Part shown: positions 52,889 to 62,407 of the stretch, in pieces
Layout: each line of letters opens with the position of its first letter
Position numbering within the stretch: position 1 is the stretch's first letter
NCBI GenBank assembly: GCA_020350285.1
Contig: CP070708.1
Coordinates: 1,960,637 to 2,024,636, forward strand
Length of the DNA: 64,000 nt
Reading direction: 5' to 3'
Origin: Anaerolineaceae bacterium
GTDB lineage: Bacteria; Chloroflexota; Anaerolineae; Anaerolineales; E44-bin32
Notes under the pieces: model-generated
What the model was told of the DNA's origin: nothing
What the model saw: only the letters and a program-made list of their open reading frames with translations
Databases searched by the model: none
Translations under genes and position numbers: made by a program

Positions 52889-55294
52889 TTAGGATATCGC
52901 CAATCGAACTACGGTTACGCCATCTCCTCCTTCTCCTGGTTGTCCCGGCTCAAAGGAAGAGACATATGGATTATCTTTCAAGGCCTGACGGATCGCCTCG
53001 CGCAAGCGTCCCGTCCCCTTGCCATGGATCACACGCACGAAGGGCATCCCCGCCAAATAAGCAGCGTCCAAACGCCGCTCGAGTTCCTCCAGGCCATCCT
53101 CAACCGTACGGCCTCGAATATTCAATTCCAGGGGTGGTGCTTGCGGGACCCCTCTACTCACCACCTGAGGTCGAACCTCAGCCGGACGATGCTCAATCGA
53201 TAGGTCATCACGAGCTGGGATCAACTCGTCCAATCGAGCGCGGACGCGCAATCGACCGACCTGGACCTCCGCTTGTTCTTGATCGAGACCCGTAATAACT
53301 CCCTCCGCATCGATGGTAGGCAAGCGCACCCGATCACCTACGTTCAAGGGTTCTTCAATTAAGTCCACAGCTCGCCCAGGCAGATCAAGTCCTGTTATCT
53401 GACTGGAAACAGATTCAACGACTTGCTCCTCTAGCTCCTCAATCTCCGTCTCGATCGCCTTCAACTCCTCTAACGGTTTTCCCGCTTGAGTAAGACGACG
53501 GCGAAGGCTGCGTAAGTGCTCACGAACCTCATCTACCTCCGCCTCCACATCAACACGCGCCTGTTCCAACAACTCCAGCCGCTCATCATCGATCGCTTCT
53601 AAGCGTTCTGCCAATTTGGCTTCCAACGCTTGAACTTCCTTGCGCGCCTGTTCTGCCTCCTCCCTATCCGCTCGAATCAAATCCCTTTGGCGGTGGATTT
53701 CGTCCAGCAGACTCTCGGCGCGTAAATCTTCTGGCGAGACCATCTTCCGGGCGCGCAGAATGACCTCCTCATCCAATCCAAGACGCCCAGCAATCGCCAA
53801 CGCATTCGATCGTCCTGGCAAACCAATGGTGAGATGATAGGTTGGTTTTAAGCTTTCTAGGTCAAATTCGACACTGGCATTACGCACCCCTGGTGTGCCA
53901 TGTGCGTAAACTTTTAATTCGGGATAATGGGTGGCGACCAAAGTGGTCACCCTTCGCTCCAATAAAAAGCCTAGAATGGCGCGTGCTAATGCTGCTCCCT
54001 CCTGAGGGTCGGTGCCGGCGCCCAATTCGTCGAGAACGACCAAAGAGCGGGAGGTGACCCCTTTGAGAATGTCAATGATGTTGGAAATATGGGATGAGAA
54101 GGTCGAAAGGGATTGTTCGATGGATTGTTCGTCGCCAATATCTGCGAAGACCGAATCGAACGTCGATAACTCCGAGCCGGAGAGAGCCGGGATGTGCAGT
54201 CCACACTGAGCCATCAGTGATAACACCCCAGCGGTCTTGAGCGAGACCGTCTTTCCGCCAGTATTTGGGCCGGTGATGACCAGGGCAAACGTGTCCTCGT
54301 CTAGTGCCAAATCAATCGGTACGACAGTCTCTGGATCAAGCAGAGGGTGACGAGCGTTGAACAATCGCAGGGTCGATCCGGGGTGACCGTCCTCCGCCCG
54401 AGTTTTGAAGGGCTTCATGATCGGTTCATTGGCGTGCATCGCTTCAGCGTAGCGTGCTTTCGCGAAAGCGAGATCGATTTCGGCTAACGCTTCCACGCTT
54501 CGGATAATGTTTTCCGATTCTCCCCCGACCTGTCCTGAGAGCTCTGCCAAGATGCGACGCACCTCATCGCGCTCAGCCAATTGAAGTTCGCGCAGCCGAT
54601 TGTTCAAGTCGACCACCGTGAGAGGCTCAACAAACAATGTCGCGCCAGAGGCGGATTGATCGTGGATGACCGACTTCACCTTCCCCTTGAACTCAGCCCT
54701 CAACGGGATGACAAATCGACCATCGCGCTGGGTGATGATCGGTTCTTGGAGCATAGGGGCAACCTTTGAATCACTCAACAGGCGTTGAAGCTTTCCCATC
54801 AAACGGTCATGCGACACCCGTAGATCATGCCTAATAGTGGCGAGTTTATCTGAGGCGCTATCGAGAACTTCGCCGCGCTCATCAAGCGTCATCGTAATGG
54901 CCTCGATCAGAGGCGAAGATCGTTCTAAACCGAGTGCCAGAGTCGAAAGGACGGGGTAGGATTCCCCCTCTTTATCAAAACGGCGTCGCAGCGTACGAGA
55001 AGCGATGAGCGTGCTCTTCACATCGAGCAACTGATCCGATTCTAAAATCACGCCTCGAGTGGCCGCGGTAACCGCAGACCTCACATCGCGCGCTCCACCA
55101 ATTGTGAGGCCAGGCACCATGCTGAGCAATGTGCGCGCCTCCGTGGTCCCCGCCAAACGACGACGTACGTCCTCTACATCATCCGTGGGTTTCAAGGCAT
55201 GCGCCAACTCCTTGGAAGCAGAAAAAGCTGCATGACCCGCTAAACGGTTGAGGACGGTCGGAAGCTCAAGGGTATTGATTGATTTCGCATCCAT
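52889..55294 (-). CDS. mutS2: MutS2 DNA-structure/ribosome-rescue ATPase
   Basis: 801 residues from MDAKSINTLELPTVL; a GTG extension upstream has no family support. No mismatch-recognition domain; core and ATPase with Walker A ITGPNTGGKTVSLKTAG, Walker B VVLDELGAGTDP, a Glu-rich coiled coil, a KOW-like region, and a C-terminal Smr domain (VRVIHGKGTGRLREAI). The Smr motif LDLxG reads LELNIRG, with Asn at the usual Asp, so the endonuclease may be weakened. MutS2 suppresses recombination and in some bacteria splits collided ribosomes. Confidence 0.93.
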   Translation of the reverse strand: MDAKSINTLELPTVLNRLAGHAAFSASKELAHALKPTDDVEDVRRRLAGTTEARTLLSMVPGLTIGGARDVRSAVTAATRGVILESDQLLDVKSTLIASRTLRRRFDKEGESYPVLSTLALGLERSSPLIEAITMTLDERGEVLDSASDKLATIRHDLRVSHDRLMGKLQRLLSDSKVAPMLQEPIITQRDGRFVIPLRAEFKGKVKSVIHDQSASGATLFVEPLTVVDLNNRLRELQLAERDEVRRILAELSGQVGGESENIIRSVEALAEIDLAFAKARYAEAMHANEPIMKPFKTRAEDGHPGSTLRLFNARHPLLDPETVVPIDLALDEDTFALVITGPNTGGKTVSLKTAGVLSLMAQCGLHIPALSGSELSTFDSVFADIGDEQSIEQSLSTFSSHISNIIDILKGVTSRSLVVLDELGAGTDPQEGAALARAILGFLLERRVTTLVATHYPELKVYAHGTPGVRNASVEFDLESLKPTYHLTIGLPGRSNALAIAGRLGLDEEVILRARKMVSPEDLRAESLLDEIHRQRDLIRADREEAEQARKEVQALEAKLAERLEAIDDERLELLEQARVDVEAEVDEVREHLRSLRRRLTQAGKPLEELKAIETEIEELEEQVVESVSSQITGLDLPGRAVDLIEEPLNVGDRVRLPTIDAEGVITGLDQEQAEVQVGRLRVRARLDELIPARDDLSIEHRPAEVRPQVVSRGVPQAPPLELNIRGRTVEDGLEELERRLDAAYLAGMPFVRVIHGKGTGRLREAIRQALKDNPYVSSFEPGQPGEGGDGVTVVRLAIS

Positions 55295-55621
55295 ACCGAA
55301 GGCAGTGTAACATGATTCCCGGCGTATTTCATGAAACACGGGCTTTCCCGGTGTGTTTTAAGAATTGCGGTTTATATGTGCGTGAAACGTCCAATTTGCG
55401 AAACGTTTACCTGTGACAGAAAGTTTGGCAAGCGGACAGGAGGCTGATAGACTCACTGACCAGTCTCATACCTTATCGACCCATTCGTAGAAAGGGTGAG
55501 ACATTCTCATCGAATAACGCTCGAACCAGGTACAAAATATTCATTGCCTATCCATGACATAATTTCGAGTAGGCGGTGGCATTAGCGCCGGATCACAAAC
55601 GATCGAATAAAAAGAAGCCAC
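55295..55621. other. 327-base gap between divergent mutS2 and 55622
   Basis: No gene is supported. Contains short near-repeats (GTGAAACGT, GCGAAACGT) and a TATCC-like AT stretch, but no clear hairpin, palindrome-family copy or strong promoter pair. It must hold divergent promoters for mutS2 and the 55622 gene. Confidence 0.4.
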
Positions 55622-55891
55622 ATGTCTAGCAACCCTGAATCATCCAGTCGAGTCGACCCGTCAATCGTTCCATTGATGCGAAGTCTTGCGCTCGAACTTG
55701 TCATCTATGGACCGATCGTTACGATCTATTTTTTCCTTGTGCTCCACAGGACAAATAACTGGCTTACCAACATATTCAATGCCTCATCCACCGAGTATGC
55801 GATTGTCGCAGTGCTGCTCATTGGCGGGCAAGGGGTGATGCTCGAGATGTTCACCTCTTGGTTGCTACGTAGGATTGGGCTCAGGCATTAA
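55622..55891 (+). CDS. Small membrane protein upstream of TauE exporter
   Basis: 89 residues with two hydrophobic segments (about 23-46 and 58-78) and a basic C-terminus. No recognised domain. It ends three bases before the TauE-family gene, so they probably form one unit and may work together. Function unknown. Confidence 0.65.
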   Translation: MSSNPESSSRVDPSIVPLMRSLALELVIYGPIVTIYFFLVLHRTNNWLTNIFNASSTEYAIVAVLLIGGQGVMLEMFTSWLLRRIGLRH

Positions 55892-55894
55892 GCT

Positions 55895-56785
55895 ATGTGG
55901 TTCCCTATCTCACAGGTAACGATCAGCCCTCTCCTCCTCGCCACCATCGGCTTTGTCATTGGTGTATTAGGTGGCTTCTTCGGTGTAGGCGGAGGGTTCC
56001 TTGCTGGCCCGATGATGTTTTGGACCGGTGTGCCGATCAACTTTGTCGTCGGCACCGATTTGGCTCACATGACGGGAAATTCGATCGTCGGCAGTCGCCG
56101 TCATCGCGCGCTTGGCCATGTCGATCTACGTCTAGGTGCTTTGATGATCCTCGGCACCATTCCCGGTGTCGAAGCCGGCGCACAATTGATCGAATGGCTT
56201 GAGTCGATCGGTAACATCGAAGAAGTTGTCGGTCTATCATATGTAGTTATTTTGACCACGATCGGCCTTTTCACAGCTTGGGAGAGTTTACGCGCGATCC
56301 GCATCAAAAGGACTGATCAACTCGAGATCCGGGAAGTATTGGGGATTCAAAGTATGTCCCATCGATCGCGCCTGCTTCGAATCCCACCCATGGTCAAACT
56401 ACCTGTATCGGGTATCGAGGAGATTTCGATCTGGACGATCATCTTTGCAGGAGCCCTGACTGGTCTTCTCGCTGGCTTCCTCGGCGTCGGCGGCGGCTTT
56501 TTACGCTTGCCGCTTCTGATTTACCTGATCGGTGTTCCAACTCACGTTGCTGTAGGCACAGATTTATTTGAGATCATGATCTCGGCAGGCTTTGGCACTT
56601 TGAGCCATGCCCTGAAAGGAAACGTGGATGTTCTCATCGCCCTCACGATGAACATCGGCGCGGCCATCGGCGCCCATGTAGGTGCGGTTACGACCCGCTA
56701 TTTCTCCGGTCCAATTATTCGCTTCCTCTTTTCGTTTTTACCTCTGATCGCTGCCGTGCTGGTCTTGCTGCGCATCACGGGCTAA
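55895..56785 (+). CDS. TauE/SafE-family sulfite exporter-like permease
   Basis: 296 residues with eight hydrophobic segments in two halves, each with a G-x-G-G-G-F-L/R loop (GVGGGFLAGP and GVGGGFLRLPL) and a GTDL motif. Carries small sulfur-containing or organic anions out of the cell in relatives. The first gene of this unit is the small membrane protein; a universal stress protein gene follows 19 bases later. Substrate not known. Confidence 0.85.
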   Translation: MWFPISQVTISPLLLATIGFVIGVLGGFFGVGGGFLAGPMMFWTGVPINFVVGTDLAHMTGNSIVGSRRHRALGHVDLRLGALMILGTIPGVEAGAQLIEWLESIGNIEEVVGLSYVVILTTIGLFTAWESLRAIRIKRTDQLEIREVLGIQSMSHRSRLLRIPPMVKLPVSGIEEISIWTIIFAGALTGLLAGFLGVGGGFLRLPLLIYLIGVPTHVAVGTDLFEIMISAGFGTLSHALKGNVDVLIALTMNIGAAIGAHVGAVTTRYFSGPIIRFLFSFLPLIAAVLVLLRITG

Positions 56786-56804
56786 ACTGGAGGATAAGGA
56801 ATTT

Positions 56805-57650
56805 ATGAAACAAACAGCACAACCTCAAGGAGAAGGATATTCCCTCATCGGGATTGGAAGAGAACCGCGCGATCCGAACGACATGCGGTACGCCGAAGCA
56901 ATCTCAAGAGCCCTGGGGTTGCGTCCCGTCCTCTTTCATGTCTCTCCACCCGATGAACCGCTGGAAGAGGGCAAGAGACTACTGACAACTGCACGCACCA
57001 TGCTCTCACCTGAGGATGTCGAGGTCCTTCATGTTGAAGGTAATGTAGTAGACGAGATCGTGAACGAGCTAAAAAGCCGACCTTATCAACTCCTCGTGAT
57101 GGAGACCTCAATCAGTGATCCTGATCAACCCGCATCGCAACTTAGCCAGCGCTTGGCGAACAGGGCCAAGGTAAGTGTGCTGCTTGTCCGCAATCCACCG
57201 CAACAGATCAAAGAGATTTTAATTTGCACTGGCGGTCACCCTGAGTCCACCCGCGCCGTGTCCCTAGGCATCAAACTGGCGCAGGCCACCAAGGCAAACG
57301 CCACCATCCTTCATGTCGCCTCCAGCACCCCATCGATGTACACAGGGCTCCCTGCGATCGAGGAGGGATTGGAACAAGTTTTAACCCGCGAGAGTCCACT
57401 TGCCAACCATCTGAAAGAAGCAGCGTCGATAGCCGAATCAGCTGGAGTAGAGACGAAGCTAGAACTTCGTCACGGCGTTGTTACCGAGGAGATCATACGA
57501 GCCTGTGAAATAAAACCAAACGACCTGGTCGTGATCGGTGCTCCTAAACCAGGGGCATTGATCGAGCGGTTACTTTTAGGTCGCGTCGCCCCACAATTGA
57601 TCACCAGCAACAAATGCTCCACTTTGATCGTTCGAGACAACGGCGCTTAA
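56805..57650 (+). CDS. Tandem universal stress protein (UspA family)
   Basis: 281 residues, two UspA-like domains (1-140 and 145-280). The first opens YSLIGIGREPRDPNDMRYAEA and the second ILICTGGHPESTRAV. The second has DLVVIGAPKPGALIERLLLGRVAPQLI; the nucleotide loop G-x2-G-x9-G-S/T is only partly kept, so ATP binding is uncertain. Cytoplasmic; usually induced by stress or energy limitation. Cotranscribed with the TauE gene. GGAGG precedes the ATG. Confidence 0.85.
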   Translation: MKQTAQPQGEGYSLIGIGREPRDPNDMRYAEAISRALGLRPVLFHVSPPDEPLEEGKRLLTTARTMLSPEDVEVLHVEGNVVDEIVNELKSRPYQLLVMETSISDPDQPASQLSQRLANRAKVSVLLVRNPPQQIKEILICTGGHPESTRAVSLGIKLAQATKANATILHVASSTPSMYTGLPAIEEGLEQVLTRESPLANHLKEAASIAESAGVETKLELRHGVVTEEIIRACEIKPNDLVVIGAPKPGALIERLLLGRVAPQLITSNKCSTLIVRDNGA

Positions 57651-57796
57651 ACCAGCCGGTTTCCTCAACCACGATACCCAGCAGTTGAGGACTGGCCGTT
57701 TGTCACTACCTGCTAAAGGTTTTTCAGACCAAAATAGAATCATAACTCCTCCGAGAAAAGATAAACCGCGAGAAAAGAAACGGTAGTGAGGGAAAC

Positions 57797-58669
57797 ATGG
57801 ACGATCTAACCAGCGCATTTCTCGAATTAATCCGTCTCACATCAACCGATTTGTCACCAGACGTTGAGCAATCCCTGATCCAGGCACGCGATCGGGAAGC
57901 AGCCGGTTCAGCCGCCAAAAGCGCCTTGGATGCCGTCCTGCAAAACGTGACCCTTGCGCGCGAACAATCCACTCCCATCTGTCAAGACACCGGAACCCCG
58001 ATCTTCTATGTCCAGTACCCTCTTGGTTGGAGCACCAAAAAATTGCGAGAACAGATTCGATCTGCCGTAGCCGCAGCAACTTCTCTCGCCTATCTAAGAC
58101 CGAACGCTGTTGATGCGATCTCTGGTGTTAACAGCGGTAATAACCTGGGTGACGAGGCCTTCCCCACCATCCACTTTGACGAGATCGAGGGTGAGGAGTT
58201 GATCGTCGATTTAATGCTTAAGGGGGGCGGCTGTGAAAACGTCGGGGCTCAGTATTCGCTCCCCGACCGACGCCTTGACGCTGGGCGAGATATGGAGGGC
58301 ATACGCAAAGTTGTCCTCGATGCTGTATGCAAAGCTCAGGGCAAAGGTTGCGCCCCTGGTGTTTTAGGTGTGGCCGTTGGTGGTGATCGCGGCTCCTCGT
58401 ATTACGGATCCAAGGAAGCCCTCTTCCGGAAACTGGATGAACCCAACCCGGATCCAGACCTGGATTCCTTTGAGGAGCGGTTGACAGAAGAAGCCAATCG
58501 CTTGGGCATCGGCCCCATGGGCTTCGGTGGAGCGACAACAGTGCTCGGGACGAAAATCCGTGGCATGCACCGACTTCCAGCAAGTTTCTTCGTCTCCGTG
58601 TCCTACATGTGCTGGGCACATCGACGTCGAAGAATGACCGTGCGTGGAAGCGATATTCAGTACTCATAG
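57797..58669 (+). CDS. Fumarate hydratase class I, alpha subunit
   Basis: 290 residues. Iron-sulfur ligands visible as Cys62 (ICQDTGTP), Cys146 (GGGCENVGA) and Cys185 (GKGCAPG): a 4Fe-4S hydrolyase alpha subunit of the FumA/TtdA group. It adds water to fumarate in the TCA cycle; tartrate dehydratase is a close relative, so substrate is inferred. GAGGGA precedes the ATG. The beta gene starts 11 bases after its stop. The last 20 residues (RRRRMTVRGSDIQYS end) go beyond the usual core and might be a local variation. Confidence 0.88.
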   Translation: MDDLTSAFLELIRLTSTDLSPDVEQSLIQARDREAAGSAAKSALDAVLQNVTLAREQSTPICQDTGTPIFYVQYPLGWSTKKLREQIRSAVAAATSLAYLRPNAVDAISGVNSGNNLGDEAFPTIHFDEIEGEELIVDLMLKGGGCENVGAQYSLPDRRLDAGRDMEGIRKVVLDAVCKAQGKGCAPGVLGVAVGGDRGSSYYGSKEALFRKLDEPNPDPDLDSFEERLTEEANRLGIGPMGFGGATTVLGTKIRGMHRLPASFFVSVSYMCWAHRRRRMTVRGSDIQYS

Positions 58670-58680
58670 GAGAGCGAGGC

Positions 58681-59301
58681 ATGTACAACCTCACCATTCC
58701 CATCTCAGACGAACAAATCCGTGAACTTAAAATCGGCGATTCCGTCTTTCTCTCCGGCGTCATCATCACCGGACGCGATACCGTTCACAAATGGATGATC
58801 GAGACATTCGTCAAAGAGACTCGCCAACCAGAGGGCGATGATCTTGAGGTTTACGAAGCTATAAAACCCCTACTCGATGGCGGCGCGATCTACCACTGCG
58901 GGCCGGTCGTAGCCGGACTTGACTCCGGCGACTACCGCTTCGTGGCGGCTGGCCCCACAACCAGCACCCGCGAGGAACCCTATCAGGGCGACGTGATGCG
59001 CCACTTCAACATGAAGGCGGTGATCGGAAAAGGTGGTATGGGTTCACAGACCCTCGCCGCCTGCCATGAGGTTCCTGGTGTTTACTTACACGCCATCGGA
59101 GGGGCGGCTTCTTTGATCGCCCAGTCGGTGCAGCGTGTGATCGATGTACACAAACTTGATTTCGGGGTGCCCGAAGCGATGTGGGTGATCGAGGTCAAAG
59201 ACTTCCCCGTTGTCGTGACCATGGATTCCCACAACAGCAGCATACACGCCGAGGTGGAGACGAAATCCATGGTGGAATTGGAGAGGTTGCTGGCTTCGTA
59301 A
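58681..59301 (+). CDS. Fumarate hydratase class I, beta subunit
   Basis: 206 residues from the ATG with GGAGAGCGAGG upstream; a frame to 58609 inside the alpha gene is not needed. LTIPISDEQIRELKIGDSVFLSG and ITGRDTVHK are the normal start, then GPVVAGLDSGDYRFVAAGPTTSTRE and the GKGGMG loop. Completes the hydrolyase with the alpha subunit. A terminator follows 32 bases after the stop, so the operon ends here. Confidence 0.92.
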   Translation: MYNLTIPISDEQIRELKIGDSVFLSGVIITGRDTVHKWMIETFVKETRQPEGDDLEVYEAIKPLLDGGAIYHCGPVVAGLDSGDYRFVAAGPTTSTREEPYQGDVMRHFNMKAVIGKGGMGSQTLAACHEVPGVYLHAIGGAASLIAQSVQRVIDVHKLDFGVPEAMWVIEVKDFPVVVTMDSHNSSIHAEVETKSMVELERLLAS

Positions 59302-59333
59302 AACCCTTGAAAGGAAATCAAAACCGATGGTGT

Positions 59334-59372
59334 GTCGACCGCTTTTGATAGCGGTCGACGTTTCTTTCCCCT
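59334..59372 (+). terminator. Terminator of the fumarase operon
   Basis: GTCGACCGC pairs with GCGGTCGAC around TTTTGATA, followed by GTTTCTTTCCCC. Confidence 0.8.
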
Positions 59373-59435
59373 AGGATCGTTCTTGAACTTGTTGTATCTG
59401 GTTGATCTGAGGTTGCGGTCCCCAACTACTATTGA

Positions 59436-60425
59436 TCAATCGAGCGAGATTTTTGCCAATACAGCCCTGTGATCAGAGTGGGGGCCATCGGGTGCATCTA
59501 AGTGACGGGCTTCTAATACTCTCCAAGGAGAGTCACCGGGAAAGAAAAATATATAGTCGAGGCGTCTGCGAGTCGCTCGGCCCTTCGAAAAGAGGCGTAG
59601 CTCGTGTGTTGTGCCATCCTTCTTAGGGTTGATATGTCGATAGACATCGAGCCATGTATGCTTCATATGTGCGATCTGCGCCGCGTGTTCGTTGGCGTTG
59701 AAATCTCCCCCGATGAGTGCTGACCTGCTTCCCGCGACGGAGGTGACCCAATCTTGCAGCAACTCCACCTGCGCCGCGTTGTGGCTTGGAATCAAGCTCA
59801 GGTGGACCGAGAATACCGGCAGCCTAGTTCTTGGTGTCTCTACCTCAGCGCCAAGCACCAATCGACGCACAAAAGGTCGAAAAGTTGGTTCTAGATGTCG
59901 GAGGCGAGGCTCCTTCAATGGATAACGACTGAATACCGCTAAACCCTCCTCAAATCCAATTCCCTTGTGATGGCCATTGGCTCGAGAGTAGACATACGAC
60001 ATGTTTAATCTCTCTGCGAGCCACTGATCGGTATGCACCTCCGGAGTGCGGGCGACTTCCTGCAGCAGGAGGATATCCACCTCTTCTGTTTCGACCAATC
60101 GGGCGAAGGCCTCCAAACGTTGAAGCAGGCGACGATGACGGGGCCAGTCATGCCACAGATTGGCACTCAGCACCGTGATTGCATCGTTTCCATGATTTGA
60201 GGCGCGAAGCGAACCAGCAGGTGATGTTCCCCTGCCGTTAGGTTCGACAACGGAGATCTTCTGATCGATTACCGGACTCAGTAAACGAAAAATGGGGTGC
60301 CCTAGAGCCTCACGCACCCCGCGCATCAGTTTCGCAAAAAAAGACGCGCCGCCTGCCGGCTGCGCGCTGTTATGGGTTTCACTCGATTGAGACAAAAACA
60401 ACTCCACAGCTGGGAATCTTCCCAA
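59436..60425 (-). CDS. Endonuclease/exonuclease/phosphatase (EEP) family protein
   Basis: 329 residues. EEP motifs in order: LSANLWHD, LLLQEV, SVHLSLIPS, GDFNANEH, RRLDYIFF and SDHRAVLA, a complete active site. Family members hydrolyse phosphodiesters in DNA, RNA, lipids or small molecules. The N-terminal 85 residues are variable and carry no signal peptide. TTG start without ribosome site, so the true start could be later. It converges with the fumarase operon and is followed downstream of the CDP-alcohol transferase gene on the same strand. Confidence 0.85.
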   Translation of the reverse strand: MGRFPAVELFLSQSSETHNSAQPAGGASFFAKLMRGVREALGHPIFRLLSPVIDQKISVVEPNGRGTSPAGSLRASNHGNDAITVLSANLWHDWPRHRRLLQRLEAFARLVETEEVDILLLQEVARTPEVHTDQWLAERLNMSYVYSRANGHHKGIGFEEGLAVFSRYPLKEPRLRHLEPTFRPFVRRLVLGAEVETPRTRLPVFSVHLSLIPSHNAAQVELLQDWVTSVAGSRSALIGGDFNANEHAAQIAHMKHTWLDVYRHINPKKDGTTHELRLFSKGRATRRRLDYIFFFPGDSPWRVLEARHLDAPDGPHSDHRAVLAKISLD

Positions 60426-60482
60426 AATGTGGGTTGTTTATACCACTCTCATAATTCTTAAGTCCATAGGACTTCGGAGCCC

Positions 60483-61037
60483 CTACCTTCCTCCTTCTCC
60501 CCGCTCATCACGAACCATGGCCTCACGCATTCCGGTTAAAAACCCGGGAATCACCTCGTTGGGGAATTTTGGCCAGGTGATCACAAGCATCACCAGGATC
60601 CACCCCACCAACCACCAGCCAGTCGCCGGAGCTTGACGGAGGGTCGTCCAAATAAACCAGCCATATATCGGCGCTTGGGATAGCATACCTTGTGAGCGCG
60701 GTATACCGACACGGATGAAGTACAGAATCCAAATCAACATATATAAAGCCGCAACCCGCGGGTTAACAATCCCTGCTGCAGCCATATAGATCAAGAGACC
60801 AGCCGCCACCAACATATCGATTTCGAGGTCGTGATCCCCCACCCATGTTCGGTAGCGGACACTGCTACGACGGGCTAGCGGACCATCCAGGCTATCACTC
60901 GTCCAGGATGCGATGAGCAGCCAGCCCGCGAGTGGGAGTGCCGCTTCTCCTTGGGCGAAACCCAACCAGACAAACACCCCGGCCAAGAAGACGCGCAGGA
61001 TGGTCAGTAAATCCGCTACTTGCTTTGCTACCAGCAT
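60483..61037 (-). CDS. CDP-alcohol phosphatidyltransferase-like membrane protein
   Basis: 184 residues from an ATG with GGAGGGAGG upstream. About five hydrophobic segments. The catalytic stretch DSLDGPLARR with GDHDLEID is the D-x2-DG-x2-AR...G-x-D-x3-D family motif, with two positions of spacing different from the usual. Enzymes of this family transfer phosphate alcohol heads to CDP-activated lipids. Substrate uncertain. Upstream gap to the Crp gene is 366 bases. Confidence 0.75.
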   Translation of the reverse strand: MLVAKQVADLLTILRVFLAGVFVWLGFAQGEAALPLAGWLLIASWTSDSLDGPLARRSSVRYRTWVGDHDLEIDMLVAAGLLIYMAAAGIVNPRVAALYMLIWILYFIRVGIPRSQGMLSQAPIYGWFIWTTLRQAPATGWWLVGWILVMLVITWPKFPNEVIPGFLTGMREAMVRDERGEGGR

Positions 61038-61403
61038 GTGCCCTCCCTCCGAATCAGGAAGGCCAACCCCCATCTTGGCACTTTTGCTTCTGTACTCATT
61101 TTAACCCCATTCTCGAGCCTTTTAGCTTCCAGTAAGCTGACAGGCTCGTTCTTTGTGCCTATTAAGTAATTTGTAAGTGAATTGCCGTTGTATTTTCCTT
61201 ACTCCACAAGGCGACCAAGTCGTAGTGGCAATTCACCGTTCGTGCCGCGAGAGCAGGCATGAATTGCCACTACCCATTATCGAAGGACCTGCTATGTAGC
61301 TAAAGGACACAACATCCAAGAGAGAGCGAGAGATAACACATCCCCTTGCTCCCAAGCAGATCTCGTGTTACGTTATCTTTGAAAAGGCCTATTGCGGATA
61401 AAG
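61038..61403. other. 366-base divergent region with a REP-like hairpin
   Basis: No gene. It includes the inverted repeat at 61222-61273 and AT-rich stretches before the Crp-family gene, with AAAGG ahead of its start. No clear promoter pair was identified. Confidence 0.4.
61222..61273. repeat. Inverted repeat, GTAGTGGCAATTCA family
   Basis: GTAGTGGCAATTCA and TGAATTGCCACTAC are perfect 14-base arms around a 24-base loop with an inner TGCC/GGCA pairing. Close relative of the hairpin at 28795. Confidence 0.75.
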
Positions 61404-62102
61404 ATGAAAGACCTGTCCTCGATGTTGGGACGTGTCTGGCATTTCAGACACCTCGCGAAAACAGATCTGCGTATGATCGTTACCGCAGGTCAATTGAGAC
61501 GTTACCGGGAGGGAACGATCATCTTTCAAGAGCACTCATCTAGTGCAGGTATGTTCGTACTTTTCAGGGGGAAAGTACACCTCTGTAAACTCAGCCACAC
61601 CGGACAAATTCAGATCATCTCCGTCATCGAACCGGTGATCATGTTCAATGAGGTCACAGCGATTGATGGTGGTCCCAACCCATTTACCGCAATCGCGGCA
61701 AAAGACTGCCTCACATGGAACATCAGTCATGAGGCCTTCGAAGATTTGGTCCGACGCTACCCTGACCCGGAGATCGGATTAGGGATGTTGCGAGTATTGG
61801 CGGGTCGAACGCGATTGCTGATTGATCGCTGTGAAGATCTATCCTTTCGACCGGTGGTGGCGAGGACGGCCAAATTGCTCCTCGAGTTGAGCAATCATGG
61901 CGCCAGGGTCATCAATCGACGCGATCACCCCATCAAGGACATGGCGGCCGGTATCGCTACAGTCCCCGAAGCCATCAGCCGCTCCCTAAAATCCCTCAAG
62001 GAAGACCAACTGATCGAGTGTACCCGTACAAAGATCACAGTCCTCAACCCTTCCAGCCTCGCTGAGCTCGCTTGGATGGAACCCCTCTTTACCACCGAAT
62101 AA
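61404..62102 (+). CDS. Crp/Fnr-family transcriptional regulator
   Basis: 232 residues from ATG; a TTG four codons earlier (61392) is also possible. N-terminal cNMP-binding-type domain (YREGTIIFQEHSSSAGMFVLFRGKVHL and LSHTGQIQIISVIEP), then a C-terminal helix-turn-helix (IKDMAAGIATVPEAISRSLK). No Fnr-type cysteine cluster at the N-terminus. The gene is followed 305 bases later by a multiheme cytochrome, with a TTGTG-N8-CACAA site in between, so it may control that gene. Effector unknown. Confidence 0.9.
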   Translation: MKDLSSMLGRVWHFRHLAKTDLRMIVTAGQLRRYREGTIIFQEHSSSAGMFVLFRGKVHLCKLSHTGQIQIISVIEPVIMFNEVTAIDGGPNPFTAIAAKDCLTWNISHEAFEDLVRRYPDPEIGLGMLRVLAGRTRLLIDRCEDLSFRPVVARTAKLLLELSNHGARVINRRDHPIKDMAAGIATVPEAISRSLKSLKEDQLIECTRTKITVLNPSSLAELAWMEPLFTTE

Positions 62103-62165
62103 CCCCCATCCCCTGTTCTTATCGTATTAATCAAACTCCACTCCAGAACTGTCCTAATTTGACGT

Positions 62166-62206
62166 TTGACAATGACTCTTAGATAACTTTGTGATATTTT
62201 CCACAA
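62166..62206 (+). promoter_or_regulatory. Possible promoter and Crp-type site ahead of the cytochrome gene
   Basis: TTGACA (62166-62171) then 18 bases to TGTGAT, a weak -10. The palindrome TTGTG-N8-CACAA (62189-62206) overlaps the -10 region, similar to a Crp/Fnr-type dyad. Overlap with the -10 would suggest repression, but the promoter itself is uncertain. The rest of 62103-62407 shows no gene. Confidence 0.45.
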
Positions 62207-62407
62207 TAAGAGAGATATTCAATACAAATTGTGCATTTTATTGGGGATTTGCCGGATTCGTCATCGGTTAAAAGATAACGAGAAGGTGTGCCTGTCCATA
62301 AGAACGAGTCGGGTTCGTGTTTCGAATCACAGCAGCATGAGCTCTTCCTTCACCAAACCGTCGCAAGGGAAGGGCTTGAAGGAACCTAAGAAGAGAGGAG
62401 AATGCCT

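Noticed and set aside
58218-58769. Reverse frame of 183 codons across the fumarase junction
   Set aside because: Antisense to two well-supported genes, no start signal, low-complexity product.
62300-62345. tRNA-like T-arm (GTGTTTCGAATCAC)
   Set aside because: No matching acceptor stem, D-arm or anticodon arm could be paired around it.
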